DNA of 64,000 nt from an uncultured Eubacterium sp. (GTDB lineage: Bacteria > Bacillota > Clostridia > Lachnospirales > Lachnospiraceae). Both the position numbers and the translations under genes were made by a program. The notes below the pieces were generated by a model. It did no database searches. It was not told the origin of the DNA and saw only the letters and a list, made by a program, of their open reading frames with translations. The DNA lies in contig CAKRFN010000011.1 in the NCBI GenBank assembly GCA_934320655.1, forward strand, positions 37,052-101,051. The letters run 5' to 3'. Each line of letters begins with the position of its first letter. Positions within the stretch are counted from its first letter, which is position 1. Positions 26,711 through 36,400 of the stretch are shown in pieces.

Positions 26711-28261
26711 TTATTTACTTTTTATTTTAAAGATTACTTTTTTCTGTGTGTTTACACGTAACTGGTATCCGCCCTTTACCTTGATCATGCTGTCCGGATC
26801 CAATGGCATATATGATACTGTTCCATCGGTAGCGGTTAATATCGCATACGCACGGTTCATTTCGTCTACAGATGAAAATACTTTACTTCCGGTACTTGAT
26901 TTCACAGATTTAATACGGGCACCATCAGTAAACATCTGCATCCATCTTCCGTTAGAAACGCCAACACCAATATACTGTGTATCACTGGAAAGAATATTCT
27001 TTCTGTGTCCGGTTGAATTCATCCATGATGACATACAACTCTTGGGTGTCTGCTGCGTACCTCTACAGATATTCTCCCTCACGACACGAACCTTTGCGCT
27101 TGACGGAATCGCAGTGTCACAGGCCTGTCCATTCGGACGGGTGTGGCTGTAGTATTCGAGCAATTCCTCCTCACGTACATCCGCAACATTCTGAAGCATC
27201 TTTGTCATACTCAGAGAATTTAATCCCTGCTTTGCACGCTCTATATTTACAAGACGAAGGATTTCCCATTCATATGAATTTACAGAAATCTCTTTCGACG
27301 GTCTGGTCTGTACGATCTTATCATACCACGTACCAATTTCACAGGTACGTGTCTCTGTACCATCACTGATCGTAACGGTTCCGCCACACTGTCCCTTCTG
27401 CTCAATCGTCGGTTTCTGGAAAGCGAAATTCTTTCCAAATTCGATCGTATAACCATCCGGTAACGCAGCACGCATTGCTTCCTTGGCGGTCTCAACCGAT
27501 TTCATTTTATCAGAAGAGATACTATCCAATGCCTTCCGGACTGCTTTCTCGGCTTTGTCCATCCCGCTCAATGTAGATTCATCCACAGGTTCTGCTTCAA
27601 GCTTGCTGATCGTGCCATGGAATTTATAGATATACCGCTGGCTTCCATAGGATATCTCAAATGAGCCAACTGCTGAGCCCTCCTTGAAATCAGTAGCAGC
27701 AACTACAACAGCCGGTTTTCCCTGATACCATTCCACCTGTGCGCCGTTTGTAACAGCAGCTTTTGCTGCTTTTAAAAGGTCGGAAGATGTCGTTGAATTG
27801 TCATACGCATACGCTGCCATCGCTTTCTCAACCTGTTGCTTTGCCGCATTTACTTTCTTTTTATCGGCTTCTGCATTGCTTGGATCCGTCTTAATCTGCG
27901 GTATCTTAACGGTGAACGTTATATTTTCCATGCTGCCGTCATCACCAAGGATCAAGATTTTGGCAGTAATTTTTCCTTCATTAAATGCGCTCGCATTACT
28001 GATATAATAGTCATGGTCATAAAAGAATTTCATTCTTACAGCTGTGCCTTCCGGTACATACTTCATCGCCAGCGCCAGAAACTCTTCCTGTGTCATGTCA
28101 TTATAGGTATGCGTTCCCATATCGTCCAGCGTTTTCTGATCCAGAAAAACGTTTCGGGCAATCCTTGCACTGTCCTTCGAACTCGTCGCAGCCGAAGCGA
28201 CTTGCGGACCTGCGGCTACAAGCATACAGATCATTAACAGGATACTTAATAGTCTTTTCAT
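26711..28261 (-). CDS. Secreted protein with C-terminal CAP/SCP domain
   Basis: A 516-residue exported protein. The signal peptide (MKRLLSILLMICMLVAAG ending near ASA) is followed by two or three repeats of a small unknown domain (about 35-300), each a transglutaminase-adjacent-like helix and strand set. The C-terminus is a CAP domain (about 325-450) with EILRLVNIERAKQGL, YYSHTRPNG, ENI and STGHRKNIL. CAP proteins are secreted and may bind lipid or act at the cell wall. A GGAGG site precedes the ATG, and the leader contains a 14-bp perfect dyad at 28282-28317. Confidence 0.88.
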   Translation of the reverse strand: MKRLLSILLMICMLVAAGPQVASAATSSKDSARIARNVFLDQKTLDDMGTHTYNDMTQEEFLALAMKYVPEGTAVRMKFFYDHDYYISNASAFNEGKITAKILILGDDGSMENITFTVKIPQIKTDPSNAEADKKKVNAAKQQVEKAMAAYAYDNSTTSSDLLKAAKAAVTNGAQVEWYQGKPAVVVAATDFKEGSAVGSFEISYGSQRYIYKFHGTISKLEAEPVDESTLSGMDKAEKAVRKALDSISSDKMKSVETAKEAMRAALPDGYTIEFGKNFAFQKPTIEQKGQCGGTVTISDGTETRTCEIGTWYDKIVQTRPSKEISVNSYEWEILRLVNIERAKQGLNSLSMTKMLQNVADVREEELLEYYSHTRPNGQACDTAIPSSAKVRVVRENICRGTQQTPKSCMSSWMNSTGHRKNILSSDTQYIGVGVSNGRWMQMFTDGARIKSVKSSTGSKVFSSVDEMNRAYAILTATDGTVSYMPLDPDSMIKVKGGYQLRVNTQKKVIFKIKSK

Positions 28262-28281
28262 TCTAATACCTCCTCATCCCT

Positions 28282-28317
28282 TTGAAGCATAATAATACTA
28301 TTCTTATTATGCTTCAA
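28282..28317. promoter_or_regulatory. 14-bp perfect inverted repeat between ldh and the CAP gene
   Basis: TTGAAGCATAATAA (28282-28295) and its exact complement (28304-28317) flank an 8-nt loop. It lies about 20 bp upstream of the CAP gene start and 42 bp after the ldh stop. There is no T-run on the minus strand, so an operator or leader stem is as likely as a terminator. Confidence 0.5.
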
Positions 28318-28359
28318 AACACAGGAAAAAGCAATTCTTTTTATTTCATGACCGGATCA

Positions 28360-29343
28360 CTACATCCCCGCCTCGTCCAGTACATCCCGCAGCATGGATG
28401 CCGAGTGCTGCAGCCGTTCGAGTTCATCCGCCGACAGCGGAATCGGCACTCTCGTCTCCACACCGTTTTTTCCGACGATTGCAGGCATCGACAATGCAAC
28501 ATCCGAGATCCCGTACTCCCCATACATCAGCGATGACACCGGCAGAATCGACTTCTCATCACGCAGAATCACTTCACAGATACGCTTGACGGACATCGCA
28601 ATACCGAAATATGTCGCCTGTTTTTTCTGGATGATCTCATAGGCGCTGTTTTTGACCTCCTCTGCGATACGGCTCGTCTCCTGCGCGTGCTCATAGTGCC
28701 CGCGCAGCTCACAGAAATCACTGAGCGGAATACCCGAAATATTTGCCCCCGACCACGCTGCGATCTCGCTGTCGCCATGCTCACCGATGATAAACGCATG
28801 GACACTGCGGCTGTCCACATTCAGGTGTTCTGACACTGCCCGCTTCAGACGCGCCGTGTCTAACACGGTACCCGATCCGATCACGCGGTTTTCCGTGTAA
28901 CCGGACAGTTTTGCCGTCACATACGTGAGGATGTCTACCGGATTGGACACGACGAGCAGAATGCCATGAAAATCCCGTTTGCAGATCTCCGGAATAATCG
29001 AGCGGAAGATCGCTACATTTTTTTGTACGAGATCAAGCCTCGTCTCTCCGGGCTTTTGTCCTGCCCCGGCCGTGATCACGATGATCGCTGCATCTGAGAC
29101 ATCATCATAATCCCCTGCATAGATCTTTGCCGGCTTGGCAAATGGCATGCCGTGGCTGATATCCATCGCCTCACCCTCTGCACGCCGTCTGTCCACATCG
29201 ATCAGTACCATCTCTGAGAACATGCCGCTTTGCATGAGTGTAAATGCACATGCTGCACCTACAAATCCACAGCCGATGACCGCCACCTTCCGTGGGTTAG
29301 TGGTCTGCTTATTTACTGTCTGACTTTTTCCTTTTTGTTCCAT
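28360..29343 (-). CDS. ldh: L-lactate dehydrogenase
   Basis: Reduces pyruvate to lactate with NADH at the end of glycolysis. 327 residues, slightly long owing to a polar N-terminal tail before the Rossmann motif VIGCGFVGAACAF. Substrate-binding and catalytic residues are in the NPVDILTYV, GSGTVLDTARLKR and GEHGDSE stretches (His as proton donor). AAAGGA lies 8 nt before the ATG. It is divergent from pyruvate kinase, which makes its substrate. Confidence 0.95.
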   Translation of the reverse strand: MEQKGKSQTVNKQTTNPRKVAVIGCGFVGAACAFTLMQSGMFSEMVLIDVDRRRAEGEAMDISHGMPFAKPAKIYAGDYDDVSDAAIIVITAGAGQKPGETRLDLVQKNVAIFRSIIPEICKRDFHGILLVVSNPVDILTYVTAKLSGYTENRVIGSGTVLDTARLKRAVSEHLNVDSRSVHAFIIGEHGDSEIAAWSGANISGIPLSDFCELRGHYEHAQETSRIAEEVKNSAYEIIQKKQATYFGIAMSVKRICEVILRDEKSILPVSSLMYGEYGISDVALSMPAIVGKNGVETRVPIPLSADELERLQHSASMLRDVLDEAGM

Positions 29344-29417
29344 TTGTCTGTTCCTTTCTTTTGCTCATATTTGGCTTCCGCCACTGTATCATTACTCTGA
29401 GCGGTTACAATTTTTTA

Positions 29418-29445
29418 TTGAAAAAAATTACACATACTTTATAAT
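29418..29445 (+). promoter_or_regulatory. Promoter of pyruvate kinase
   Basis: TTGAAA (29418-29423) and TATAAT (29440-29445) are separated by 16 bp, about 44 bp upstream of the pyk ATG and pointing at it. GCGGAGG provides the ribosome site. Confidence 0.65.
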
Positions 29446-29489
29446 AGAATGAAAGAAAAAGTACAATTTTATGCGGAGGTTATTCAGAT

Positions 29490-30917
29490 ATGAGAAAAAC
29501 AAAAATCATCTGTACGATGGGACCCGCCACAGAGGCACCCGGCGTACTCGAAGCACTGGTAGATAACGGCATGAATGTCGCGCGTTTTAACTTTTCGCAC
29601 GGAAACCATGCAGAACAAAAAGAACGAATGGATAAGATTAAAAAAATCCGCGAAGCGAAGGATCTCCCGGTCGCTATCTTATTAGACACCAAAGGACCTG
29701 AAATCCGTGTAAAAAACTTTAAAAATAATAAAATTGAACTCACACGCGGGCAGACATTTACCCTGACGACGGACGATGAGCCCGGTGACGAACACTCCGT
29801 GGGCATCACCTGTGGGGAGCTCTGTCACGATGTATCGGTCGGTACAATCGTCCTGCTCGATGACGGACTGATCTCTATGGAGGTCACACAGATCAACGGC
29901 CCGGATATCGTATGTGAAGTGCAAAATGATGGTGTACTGAGCAATCACAAAGGCATCAATGTGCCCGGTATCCATCTCTCCCTGCCCTATATGAGCGACA
30001 AGGACCGCGATGACATTCTCTTTGGTATTGACCAGGATATTGATATCATCGCTGCCTCCTTTGTCCGCACCAAGGAAGATGTATTAGAGATCCGCCATCT
30101 CTTAGAACAGAACGGCGGTGAAGGCATCTCCATTATCGCAAAGATCGAAAATGATGAGGGTGTCAAAAACATTGATGAAATCATCGAAGTATCCGATGGC
30201 ATCATGATCGCGCGTGGCGACATGGGCGTGGAGATCCCGATGGAGGAAGTGCCGATCATCCAGAAAATGATCATCAAAAAAGTATACGCTGCCGGAAAAC
30301 AGGTCATCACAGCAACACAGATGCTGGATTCCATGATGAAAAACCCGCGTCCGACACGTGCGGAGGTCACAGATGTGGCAAACGCGATCTACGACGGCAC
30401 GAGTGCCATCATGCTCTCCGGTGAGACTGCCGCAGGCGCATATCCGCTGGAGGCATTGCAGGCAATGGCACGTATCGCAGAGCGCGCAGAGGCTGATATT
30501 GACTACCGCAAACGCTTTTTCTCTACTACACGTGATGAAAACCCCGATATTACCGATGCGATCTGTCATGCGACCTGTACGACCGCACTCGATCTCGGTG
30601 CCCGCGCGATTCTGACGGTCACAAAGTCCGGAGGCGCAGCCCGCATGATCTCCCGCTACCGTCCGCAGTCTGAGATCATCGCCTGTACGCCGAGCGCGAG
30701 AGTCGCCAGACAGCTCAACCTCTCATGGGGTGTCACTCCGATCGTCATGGAGGAACGCCACTATGTACTCGATCTGTTCAACCACGCAGTTGAATGTGCA
30801 CAGGAAAAGAAGTACATCAAAGAAAATGACATCGTTGTCATCACCTCCGGTGTACCTCTCGGTCATTCCGGCACAACCAATATGATCAAGGTTCAGCGCG
30901 TCGAATCGCACTCATAA
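29490..30917 (+). CDS. pyk: Pyruvate kinase
   Basis: Converts phosphoenolpyruvate and ADP to pyruvate and ATP. 475 residues, the short form without the extra C-terminal PEP-utiliser-like domain found in Bacillus. NFSHGNH, IARGDMGVEI and the signature SAIMLSGETAAGAYP are intact. It is convergent with the transglutaminase gene, and the two coding regions overlap by 25 bp at their 3' ends; the last eight codons of each are antisense to the other. Confidence 0.97.
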   Translation: MRKTKIICTMGPATEAPGVLEALVDNGMNVARFNFSHGNHAEQKERMDKIKKIREAKDLPVAILLDTKGPEIRVKNFKNNKIELTRGQTFTLTTDDEPGDEHSVGITCGELCHDVSVGTIVLLDDGLISMEVTQINGPDIVCEVQNDGVLSNHKGINVPGIHLSLPYMSDKDRDDILFGIDQDIDIIAASFVRTKEDVLEIRHLLEQNGGEGISIIAKIENDEGVKNIDEIIEVSDGIMIARGDMGVEIPMEEVPIIQKMIIKKVYAAGKQVITATQMLDSMMKNPRPTRAEVTDVANAIYDGTSAIMLSGETAAGAYPLEALQAMARIAERAEADIDYRKRFFSTTRDENPDITDAICHATCTTALDLGARAILTVTKSGGAARMISRYRPQSEIIACTPSARVARQLNLSWGVTPIVMEERHYVLDLFNHAVECAQEKKYIKENDIVVITSGVPLGHSGTTNMIKVQRVESHS

Positions 30918-33448
30918 TCACTGGCAAATGTAAATGAAATCCATCCGGGTTTCTTTTTACAGCGCAGATAACTCTCATAAGCAGTCCGTACATCCTCCGC
31001 AGTCGAACCATTGTCGGAAAAGCGTGCCACCCGTACGATCCTCATATATTCGTCCGGATCGATGGCAGCGCTCCGTCTGACGGAGCAGCGCATCAAAGCC
31101 TCGCAGTAAGAAGCATCGTCTCTGATCCGCCGGAAACGCATGCGCTCCCCTCTGACAATGATACGGTACATTTTCCGGTTGATGTAACGGACTGCCTGTG
31201 TATACGCACACTCTTCCAGCATCTTTTCTACCCTGCGTCCCACATACTGTTCCCATTTTTCATATAATTTCTGTACAGAAAATGCTACGAGCAGCAACGC
31301 GGCTGCCGCCAGGGCGATCCACAGCCAGCAGCGCAGTGCGATTCCAAACAGTTTCCGCTCTGCCAACGGCTGTTCCTGCTGCACATTCTGCGTGCCCTCA
31401 TCCTGCGATACGTCCGACGTGTCCACATTCTGCTGATCCTCGCGATCCGTCTGCGGACTGGTATTTTCTGTATTCTGCGTGCCGGAGCTCTGTGACCCGG
31501 CAGACGCATCCGTATGTGCCGGCTGCTCCTGACCGTCAAAACCACGTGTCATCTCAAACGGTATCCATCCGATCTGATCCAGATAGACTTCCGTCCATGC
31601 ATGCGTGCGTTCTCCGGTCACAACCGCCTCACTGCCTGTACCGCTCTTTTTAAAATCCGATGCAAACGCGACATATCCGGTCGCATAGCGTGCCGGTATG
31701 CCGAGCCCCTGCAGGAGCATCGTCGCCGCGGACGCATAATGCACACAAAAGCCCTTTTTCGATGTGCCTAAAAAATAATCAACCGGATCTGCACCGACCG
31801 GCAAGCGGTCGAGATTTGTAGCATAAGTTCCGAACTGCTGCATAAACTCCTGTACGATCAGTGCATATGAGAGACGGGTGGTATTGACCGCATCAGACGT
31901 CCCGAACTGCTCACTCTGCCGTGCGACCGCACGCAGATAGCCCAGCGCTGCCGATGCATTCGCGTAACCATAGTCCTGCAAATACTCCTCAAACTGTCTC
32001 TGTGCCTCGGCTGACAGTTCCTCCGATGTATAGGTATCGACCACATACGCATCATACCAGCGATCCTCCTCTCCGTCAGCCGGAAGCTCTGACAAAGATA
32101 CGCCATCCACATAGGGCAGAAACTGGCGCGTGAGATAATATGACATCAGATACTCCCGCAACTGGTAATCCGCAGCCCCGCCCATCATCATCGTCCCATT
32201 GTACTGTTTCTGCGTCCACGGCTTCTGCACCGCCGCATCATCCGCCCACACGAGCGACTCGGGCAGATCACTCACCGCCGGAACGCCGGCAGCTGTCCCC
32301 CAATGCCTGTAGTTCACTGTAAAATCATAGATTTTGGGACTCTCCATGGAATAGGACAGCAGATTCGTGTGCAGTTCGGACGAAAGCAAAGATTCTGCAT
32401 TTGCATAATCATACTGTGCCAGCCATCTGCCCGCCTCATCCGGCTGCATATCCTGTTGACCTGCCAATTCAGCAAACCCATCTGTATCCGCGTACCATTT
32501 GCCGTTTTCATAGCGGTTCGCCGCAAAATCTCTCAGATACACGTTTTCTGTTGCCTTGTCAGACAGCCGGACGGTCAATATCTCCTGCTTGCTGCCGGAT
32601 GGAGCATCATTTGTCACCTTGCCGTCCTCAGTAAAAAGCTCCGCCACAGGCAGCGCCAGCAGCGCATCCTCAAGCACGAGCTGACGCTCATAAAAGTATT
32701 CATGCTCTGCGACTGCCCGATCCGCAAGCGGCGCGAACAGTGTGCCGGTCACGGCACAGACACAGGCGAGCGCCGCCAACTGCCCCAGATGCACACATAT
32801 CCGCTGCCACGATGCGCTCCGGTACATCGCCAACAGCAACACGCCTGCCACAAGCAGGCACAGTTCTGTCTGCTCCGGCACTCTGCCGACCGCGATACCT
32901 GCTGCCAGCACGAGAACCGGCAGCACTGCCGGCAACAGGATTCCGGCACCCAGAACGACAGCCAGACATACGGCTCCGATCAGCACCAGCATCCAGAATA
33001 ACAGTGCGTCGGGCGCATCCGCCCTCATACCGCGCCAGAATAAAATCTGTGTCTCATAATAATCATTGACCGCCGCCAGAAAGCAGCGCACCAGATAGAT
33101 CCCGCCGTCCTCCAGTGCGATCCGGTGCCGCACATAGTACAGCAGCACCCCTCCCGCATACACGAGAAACGAAAGACCACACACGCTGGCTTTCCGCAGC
33201 CATCCGGTATTGTATCCGACCGAAAACGCAAGGATCACAGCCGCCACAAGCAGCCATGTACCGCGCGGCATCGCAAGGATGCGCACGCCCGGCAGGATCT
33301 GTCCCAACTGCCGGTAGGCACTGAGCACGCACAAAAACACGCCTGCTGCCAGCAGCAGGCTGCCATACCACAGATGTCCGCCGCGTTTTGCCGTCTGCGG
33401 GAGCTGTGGTGTCTGTTTTTTTGCCTTTTCCCATCGAATCGTTTTCAT
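30893..33448 (-). CDS. TgpA-like membrane transglutaminase with DUF4129-type tail
   Basis: An 851-residue membrane protein. About seven N-terminal helices are followed by an extracellular region with a transglutaminase core (Cys in KKGFCVHYASAA, His in ERTHAWTEVYL). The usual third residue in GWxPxDPT is Glu here (GWIPFEMT). A Gln/Thr/Ser-rich linker, one more helix (RCWLWIALAAAALLLVAFSV) and a cytoplasmic DUF4129-like tail complete it. Together with MoxR and DUF58 it forms a standard three-gene cell-envelope module of uncertain role. The 5' end overlaps DUF58 by ATGA. Confidence 0.9.
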   Translation of the reverse strand: MKTIRWEKAKKQTPQLPQTAKRGGHLWYGSLLLAAGVFLCVLSAYRQLGQILPGVRILAMPRGTWLLVAAVILAFSVGYNTGWLRKASVCGLSFLVYAGGVLLYYVRHRIALEDGGIYLVRCFLAAVNDYYETQILFWRGMRADAPDALLFWMLVLIGAVCLAVVLGAGILLPAVLPVLVLAAGIAVGRVPEQTELCLLVAGVLLLAMYRSASWQRICVHLGQLAALACVCAVTGTLFAPLADRAVAEHEYFYERQLVLEDALLALPVAELFTEDGKVTNDAPSGSKQEILTVRLSDKATENVYLRDFAANRYENGKWYADTDGFAELAGQQDMQPDEAGRWLAQYDYANAESLLSSELHTNLLSYSMESPKIYDFTVNYRHWGTAAGVPAVSDLPESLVWADDAAVQKPWTQKQYNGTMMMGGAADYQLREYLMSYYLTRQFLPYVDGVSLSELPADGEEDRWYDAYVVDTYTSEELSAEAQRQFEEYLQDYGYANASAALGYLRAVARQSEQFGTSDAVNTTRLSYALIVQEFMQQFGTYATNLDRLPVGADPVDYFLGTSKKGFCVHYASAATMLLQGLGIPARYATGYVAFASDFKKSGTGSEAVVTGERTHAWTEVYLDQIGWIPFEMTRGFDGQEQPAHTDASAGSQSSGTQNTENTSPQTDREDQQNVDTSDVSQDEGTQNVQQEQPLAERKLFGIALRCWLWIALAAAALLLVAFSVQKLYEKWEQYVGRRVEKMLEECAYTQAVRYINRKMYRIIVRGERMRFRRIRDDASYCEALMRCSVRRSAAIDPDEYMRIVRVARFSDNGSTAEDVRTAYESYLRCKKKPGWISFTFASDYECDSTR

Positions 33449-34512
33449 AAGATCAATCCCTTGTTATCCTGCCATCTGCTGCCATCCAGATACATGCTCT
33501 GTTCCGGTTCGATCCGCAGAATGTGCAAAAACTGCTCCCCGCGGTATTTTTCACGGTAGCGCGCCTCAACATCCTCATAGGCACGCGGCGGTTCTGCACC
33601 CATATACTGCACCTGCCACTCATAGAAATCTTCTTCCGTGTCGACGCGCATGCGCACCAGATCCTGTACGCGCTGCTCATACCAGCCCACGACATGCGGA
33701 CAGCCCGCATCGAGCAGCGCAAAAGAAACTGACACCGCCAACTGCAAAAAGTGCTCGCTCTGCGCCGGTTTTAGTCGCTTTTCCTGTTTATTTCCGATCA
33801 GAAGGACGATCGGACAGCCCTTTGCCAGCCCCCGCTCCCGCACGATCAGATCCTCGGATTTGGCAGAGAGCTTCCAGTGGATATTCTGTAGGCGGTCGCC
33901 CGGCTGGTACTCACGGATCTGGAAAATCTCCGCTGCCTCATCCCCGCCGCGCAGATCATCATAGATCTCGGATTCACCGGAAAAATTGCGCACCGCAAAC
34001 GACAACTTCACCGCCAGTTCACGGATACCCGCAAGCACCTGCACCTGTGCGTCCGCACGCACCCATTTTGTCAGATAAAACCATCCGAGCCAGTCATAGA
34101 CACGCACCCTCCGCACGCGGAATACATAGCCACCCGCATGGGACAGCGTCACTGCGCGGCGGACGGTTGTCGGCGTGCCTGTCTGCGCGGTTGCGCGTGT
34201 CCATGTCCGCACACGTTTCCTCCCGTGGCGCGGCTTTGCCTCCACACACACGGACAGTGCACACGTTCCAAGCAGCGTCCGGTCTGCCTGCGTAGTCAGA
34301 CAGACATCAAACGGCTGCCCGCTCTGCGCCAGCAGAAACGGGATAGATACGGTTACATGAAGATGACACATGCGCCACACGATCACAGCTAGCGACAGCA
34401 GCACGATCCCCGCCAGAAACAGCGCCAATATGCCCAAAGCAGCGCTCATATAGAGCGCTGCCAGATAAAATAACAATACAATGCCGATCATTGTCAGACA
34501 CAGATGGATCAT
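33445..34512 (-). CDS. DUF58 (von Willebrand A-like) protein
   Basis: A 355-residue protein with two N-terminal helices and the DUF58 signature DLRGGDEAAEIFQIREYQPGDRLQNIHWKLSA (read in segments). DUF58 proteins pair with MoxR ATPases, which are thought to insert cofactors or remodel complexes. Both ends overlap their neighbours by 4 bp, so MoxR, DUF58 and transglutaminase are translationally coupled. Confidence 0.92.
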   Translation of the reverse strand: MIHLCLTMIGIVLLFYLAALYMSAALGILALFLAGIVLLSLAVIVWRMCHLHVTVSIPFLLAQSGQPFDVCLTTQADRTLLGTCALSVCVEAKPRHGRKRVRTWTRATAQTGTPTTVRRAVTLSHAGGYVFRVRRVRVYDWLGWFYLTKWVRADAQVQVLAGIRELAVKLSFAVRNFSGESEIYDDLRGGDEAAEIFQIREYQPGDRLQNIHWKLSAKSEDLIVRERGLAKGCPIVLLIGNKQEKRLKPAQSEHFLQLAVSVSFALLDAGCPHVVGWYEQRVQDLVRMRVDTEEDFYEWQVQYMGAEPPRAYEDVEARYREKYRGEQFLHILRIEPEQSMYLDGSRWQDNKGLIL

Positions 34513-35516
34513 ACACGTTTTCTCCTCGTCGATGCATCAAAGCATGCCGGTTCTGCCGTCTTTGCCAGCAGCTCATCCAAAACCGCTGCTGCCGTGACCT
34601 TTGCCACACGCGCCTTTGCATTCAATACCATCCGGTGCGCCGCCACATCGTGAAACGTGTCCTTGACGTCCTCCGGCAGCACATAATCCCTGCCATGCAC
34701 ATACGCCCATGCCTTTGCCATGCGCACACAGGCGATCGTTCCGCGCGGGCTGACTCCCAGCTCCACATATGTGTGATCCCTGGTCGCGGTCACAAGGCTC
34801 GTAATATACGCATAGATGCTCTCGTCCACATAGACTGCTTCCGCCTCCTGCTGAAGCGTACTGAGCTCCTGTGCATTGATCACAGGCTGAATCTGCGACA
34901 CCTTTGAGCCTCTGCTCATGCCCTTTGCGATCTCCAGCTCACTCTCAAAATCCGGATATCCCATACTCACACAGATCATAAAACGATCAAGCTGCGATTC
35001 CGGCAGAAGCTGTGTGCCCGCACTGCCCTTCGGATTCTCTGTCGCGATCGCAAAAAACGGCTGCGGAAGTGCATGTCCGATCCCATCGACGGTCACACGC
35101 CCCTCCTCCATGACTTCGAGCAGCGCGGACTGGGTCTTGGGCGAGGTACGGTTGATCTCATCTGCCAGAAACAGATTGCACATGACCGCGCCCTCACGGT
35201 ATACAAACTCACCGCTCTCCTTCTCGTACATCGTAAAGCCTACGATATCCGCAGGCAGTACATCCGGCGTAAACTGCATTCTGTGGTTTTCCAGTGACAT
35301 TGCGGTCGAAAACGCCAGCGCAAGCGTCGTTTTGCCGACCCCCGGCACATCCTCGATCAGAATGTGTCCGCCGCCTAAAATCGCTGCAAACACTTTTTCA
35401 ATGCAGGTGTCCTTGCCCGCGATCACTTTTTTCACTTCACCTAAGATGTCCCGTATTTTACCATACGAGGGTGAAATGTCCGTTATCCGGTTTGTTTCGC
35501 GTTTTTCTGCAAACAT
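34509..35516 (-). CDS. MoxR-family AAA+ ATPase
   Basis: A 335-residue AAA+ chaperone-like ATPase with Walker A EDVPGVGKTTLA, Walker B LFLADEINR, sensor 1 IATENP and arginine-finger region LDRFM. It is the first gene of the MoxR-DUF58-transglutaminase set and starts 8 bp after hflC, so it is probably part of one hflK-hflC-moxR transcript. Confidence 0.94.
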   Translation of the reverse strand: MFAEKRETNRITDISPSYGKIRDILGEVKKVIAGKDTCIEKVFAAILGGGHILIEDVPGVGKTTLALAFSTAMSLENHRMQFTPDVLPADIVGFTMYEKESGEFVYREGAVMCNLFLADEINRTSPKTQSALLEVMEEGRVTVDGIGHALPQPFFAIATENPKGSAGTQLLPESQLDRFMICVSMGYPDFESELEIAKGMSRGSKVSQIQPVINAQELSTLQQEAEAVYVDESIYAYITSLVTATRDHTYVELGVSPRGTIACVRMAKAWAYVHGRDYVLPEDVKDTFHDVAAHRMVLNAKARVAKVTAAAVLDELLAKTAEPACFDASTRRKRV

Positions 35517-35524
35517 TGATCCGC

Positions 35525-36400
35525 TTACCTTCCATAAAATATATCTGCTAACGGGGAGCTCTCATCGATAATGAGCGTCTTATTATCCCCTTTCAGTGTC
35601 GCTTTCGCCGCGTCGAGCGATCTCAGATACAGATAAAAATCTGCTTTTTCCTCGTTATTATACGCCTCGCTGAGAATCCGCATATATTCCGCCTCGCCCT
35701 TTGCGATCGTCTCCGCCGCCTTTGCGTCCGCCTCCGACTGCATGACGGTGATCTCCGCCTTTGTGTTGTTGGCGATCTCCTTTGCTTCTTCCTCACCCTC
35801 TGCCTGATAGGTCGCTGCGATATTGTTACGCTCGGAAATCATGCGCTCATAGACCGCCGCCTTGTTTTCATCCGGCAGGTCGAGTGATTTCGTCTCGACT
35901 GCCAGCAGCGTGATCCCGTACTGATTCAGCGTATCGCCGATATTGTCCTTGATGGACGCCGCCAGCTCCCCGTCCCTGCCGCTGATCACTTCCTCCTGCG
36001 AGAGCGAGCTGATGACGTTTTTCAGGCTGTTGTATACGATCGTATTGATACGGTACTCCGCGTTACTTTTCTGCGCGCTGAGCGTCTGTGTGTATTTTCT
36101 CGGATCGTTGATCTCCCACAATACAAAGCAGTCCGCGATCATTGATTTTTTATCCTTTGTCATGACATCACTGACCGCCAGATCGTATAAAAGCATTTCA
36201 TTTTCGATCTTATCCACATGCTGGATGAACGGTATGCGCACACTCAGACCCGGATTTTCGTGAATCGCCACGATCTTTCCGAACTGCTTGACAACCGCAT
36301 ATTCGTTCGGATAAGTCACGACGAGCGACGAGCCGCCCAGACCCAGCACCAACAGCAACAGGACAATCACAATCCACTTTTTTCCTTTAGTTTTTTTCAT
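35525..36400 (-). CDS. hflC: HflC-like SPFH/band 7 protein
   Basis: A 291-residue membrane-anchored SPFH protein. N-terminal helix WIVIVLLLLVLGLGGSSLVV, band 7 domain (NEYAVVKQFGKIV), a long coiled coil rich in Glu/Ala (SERNNIAATYQAEGEEEAKE) and C-terminal YLYLRSLDAAKATL. With HflK it forms a large cage around FtsH in Escherichia coli. The start at 36400 has GGAGG 8 nt upstream and overlaps hflK by 14 bp. Confidence 0.93.
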   Translation of the reverse strand: MKKTKGKKWIVIVLLLLVLGLGGSSLVVTYPNEYAVVKQFGKIVAIHENPGLSVRIPFIQHVDKIENEMLLYDLAVSDVMTKDKKSMIADCFVLWEINDPRKYTQTLSAQKSNAEYRINTIVYNSLKNVISSLSQEEVISGRDGELAASIKDNIGDTLNQYGITLLAVETKSLDLPDENKAAVYERMISERNNIAATYQAEGEEEAKEIANNTKAEITVMQSEADAKAAETIAKGEAEYMRILSEAYNNEEKADFYLYLRSLDAAKATLKGDNKTLIIDESSPLADIFYGR

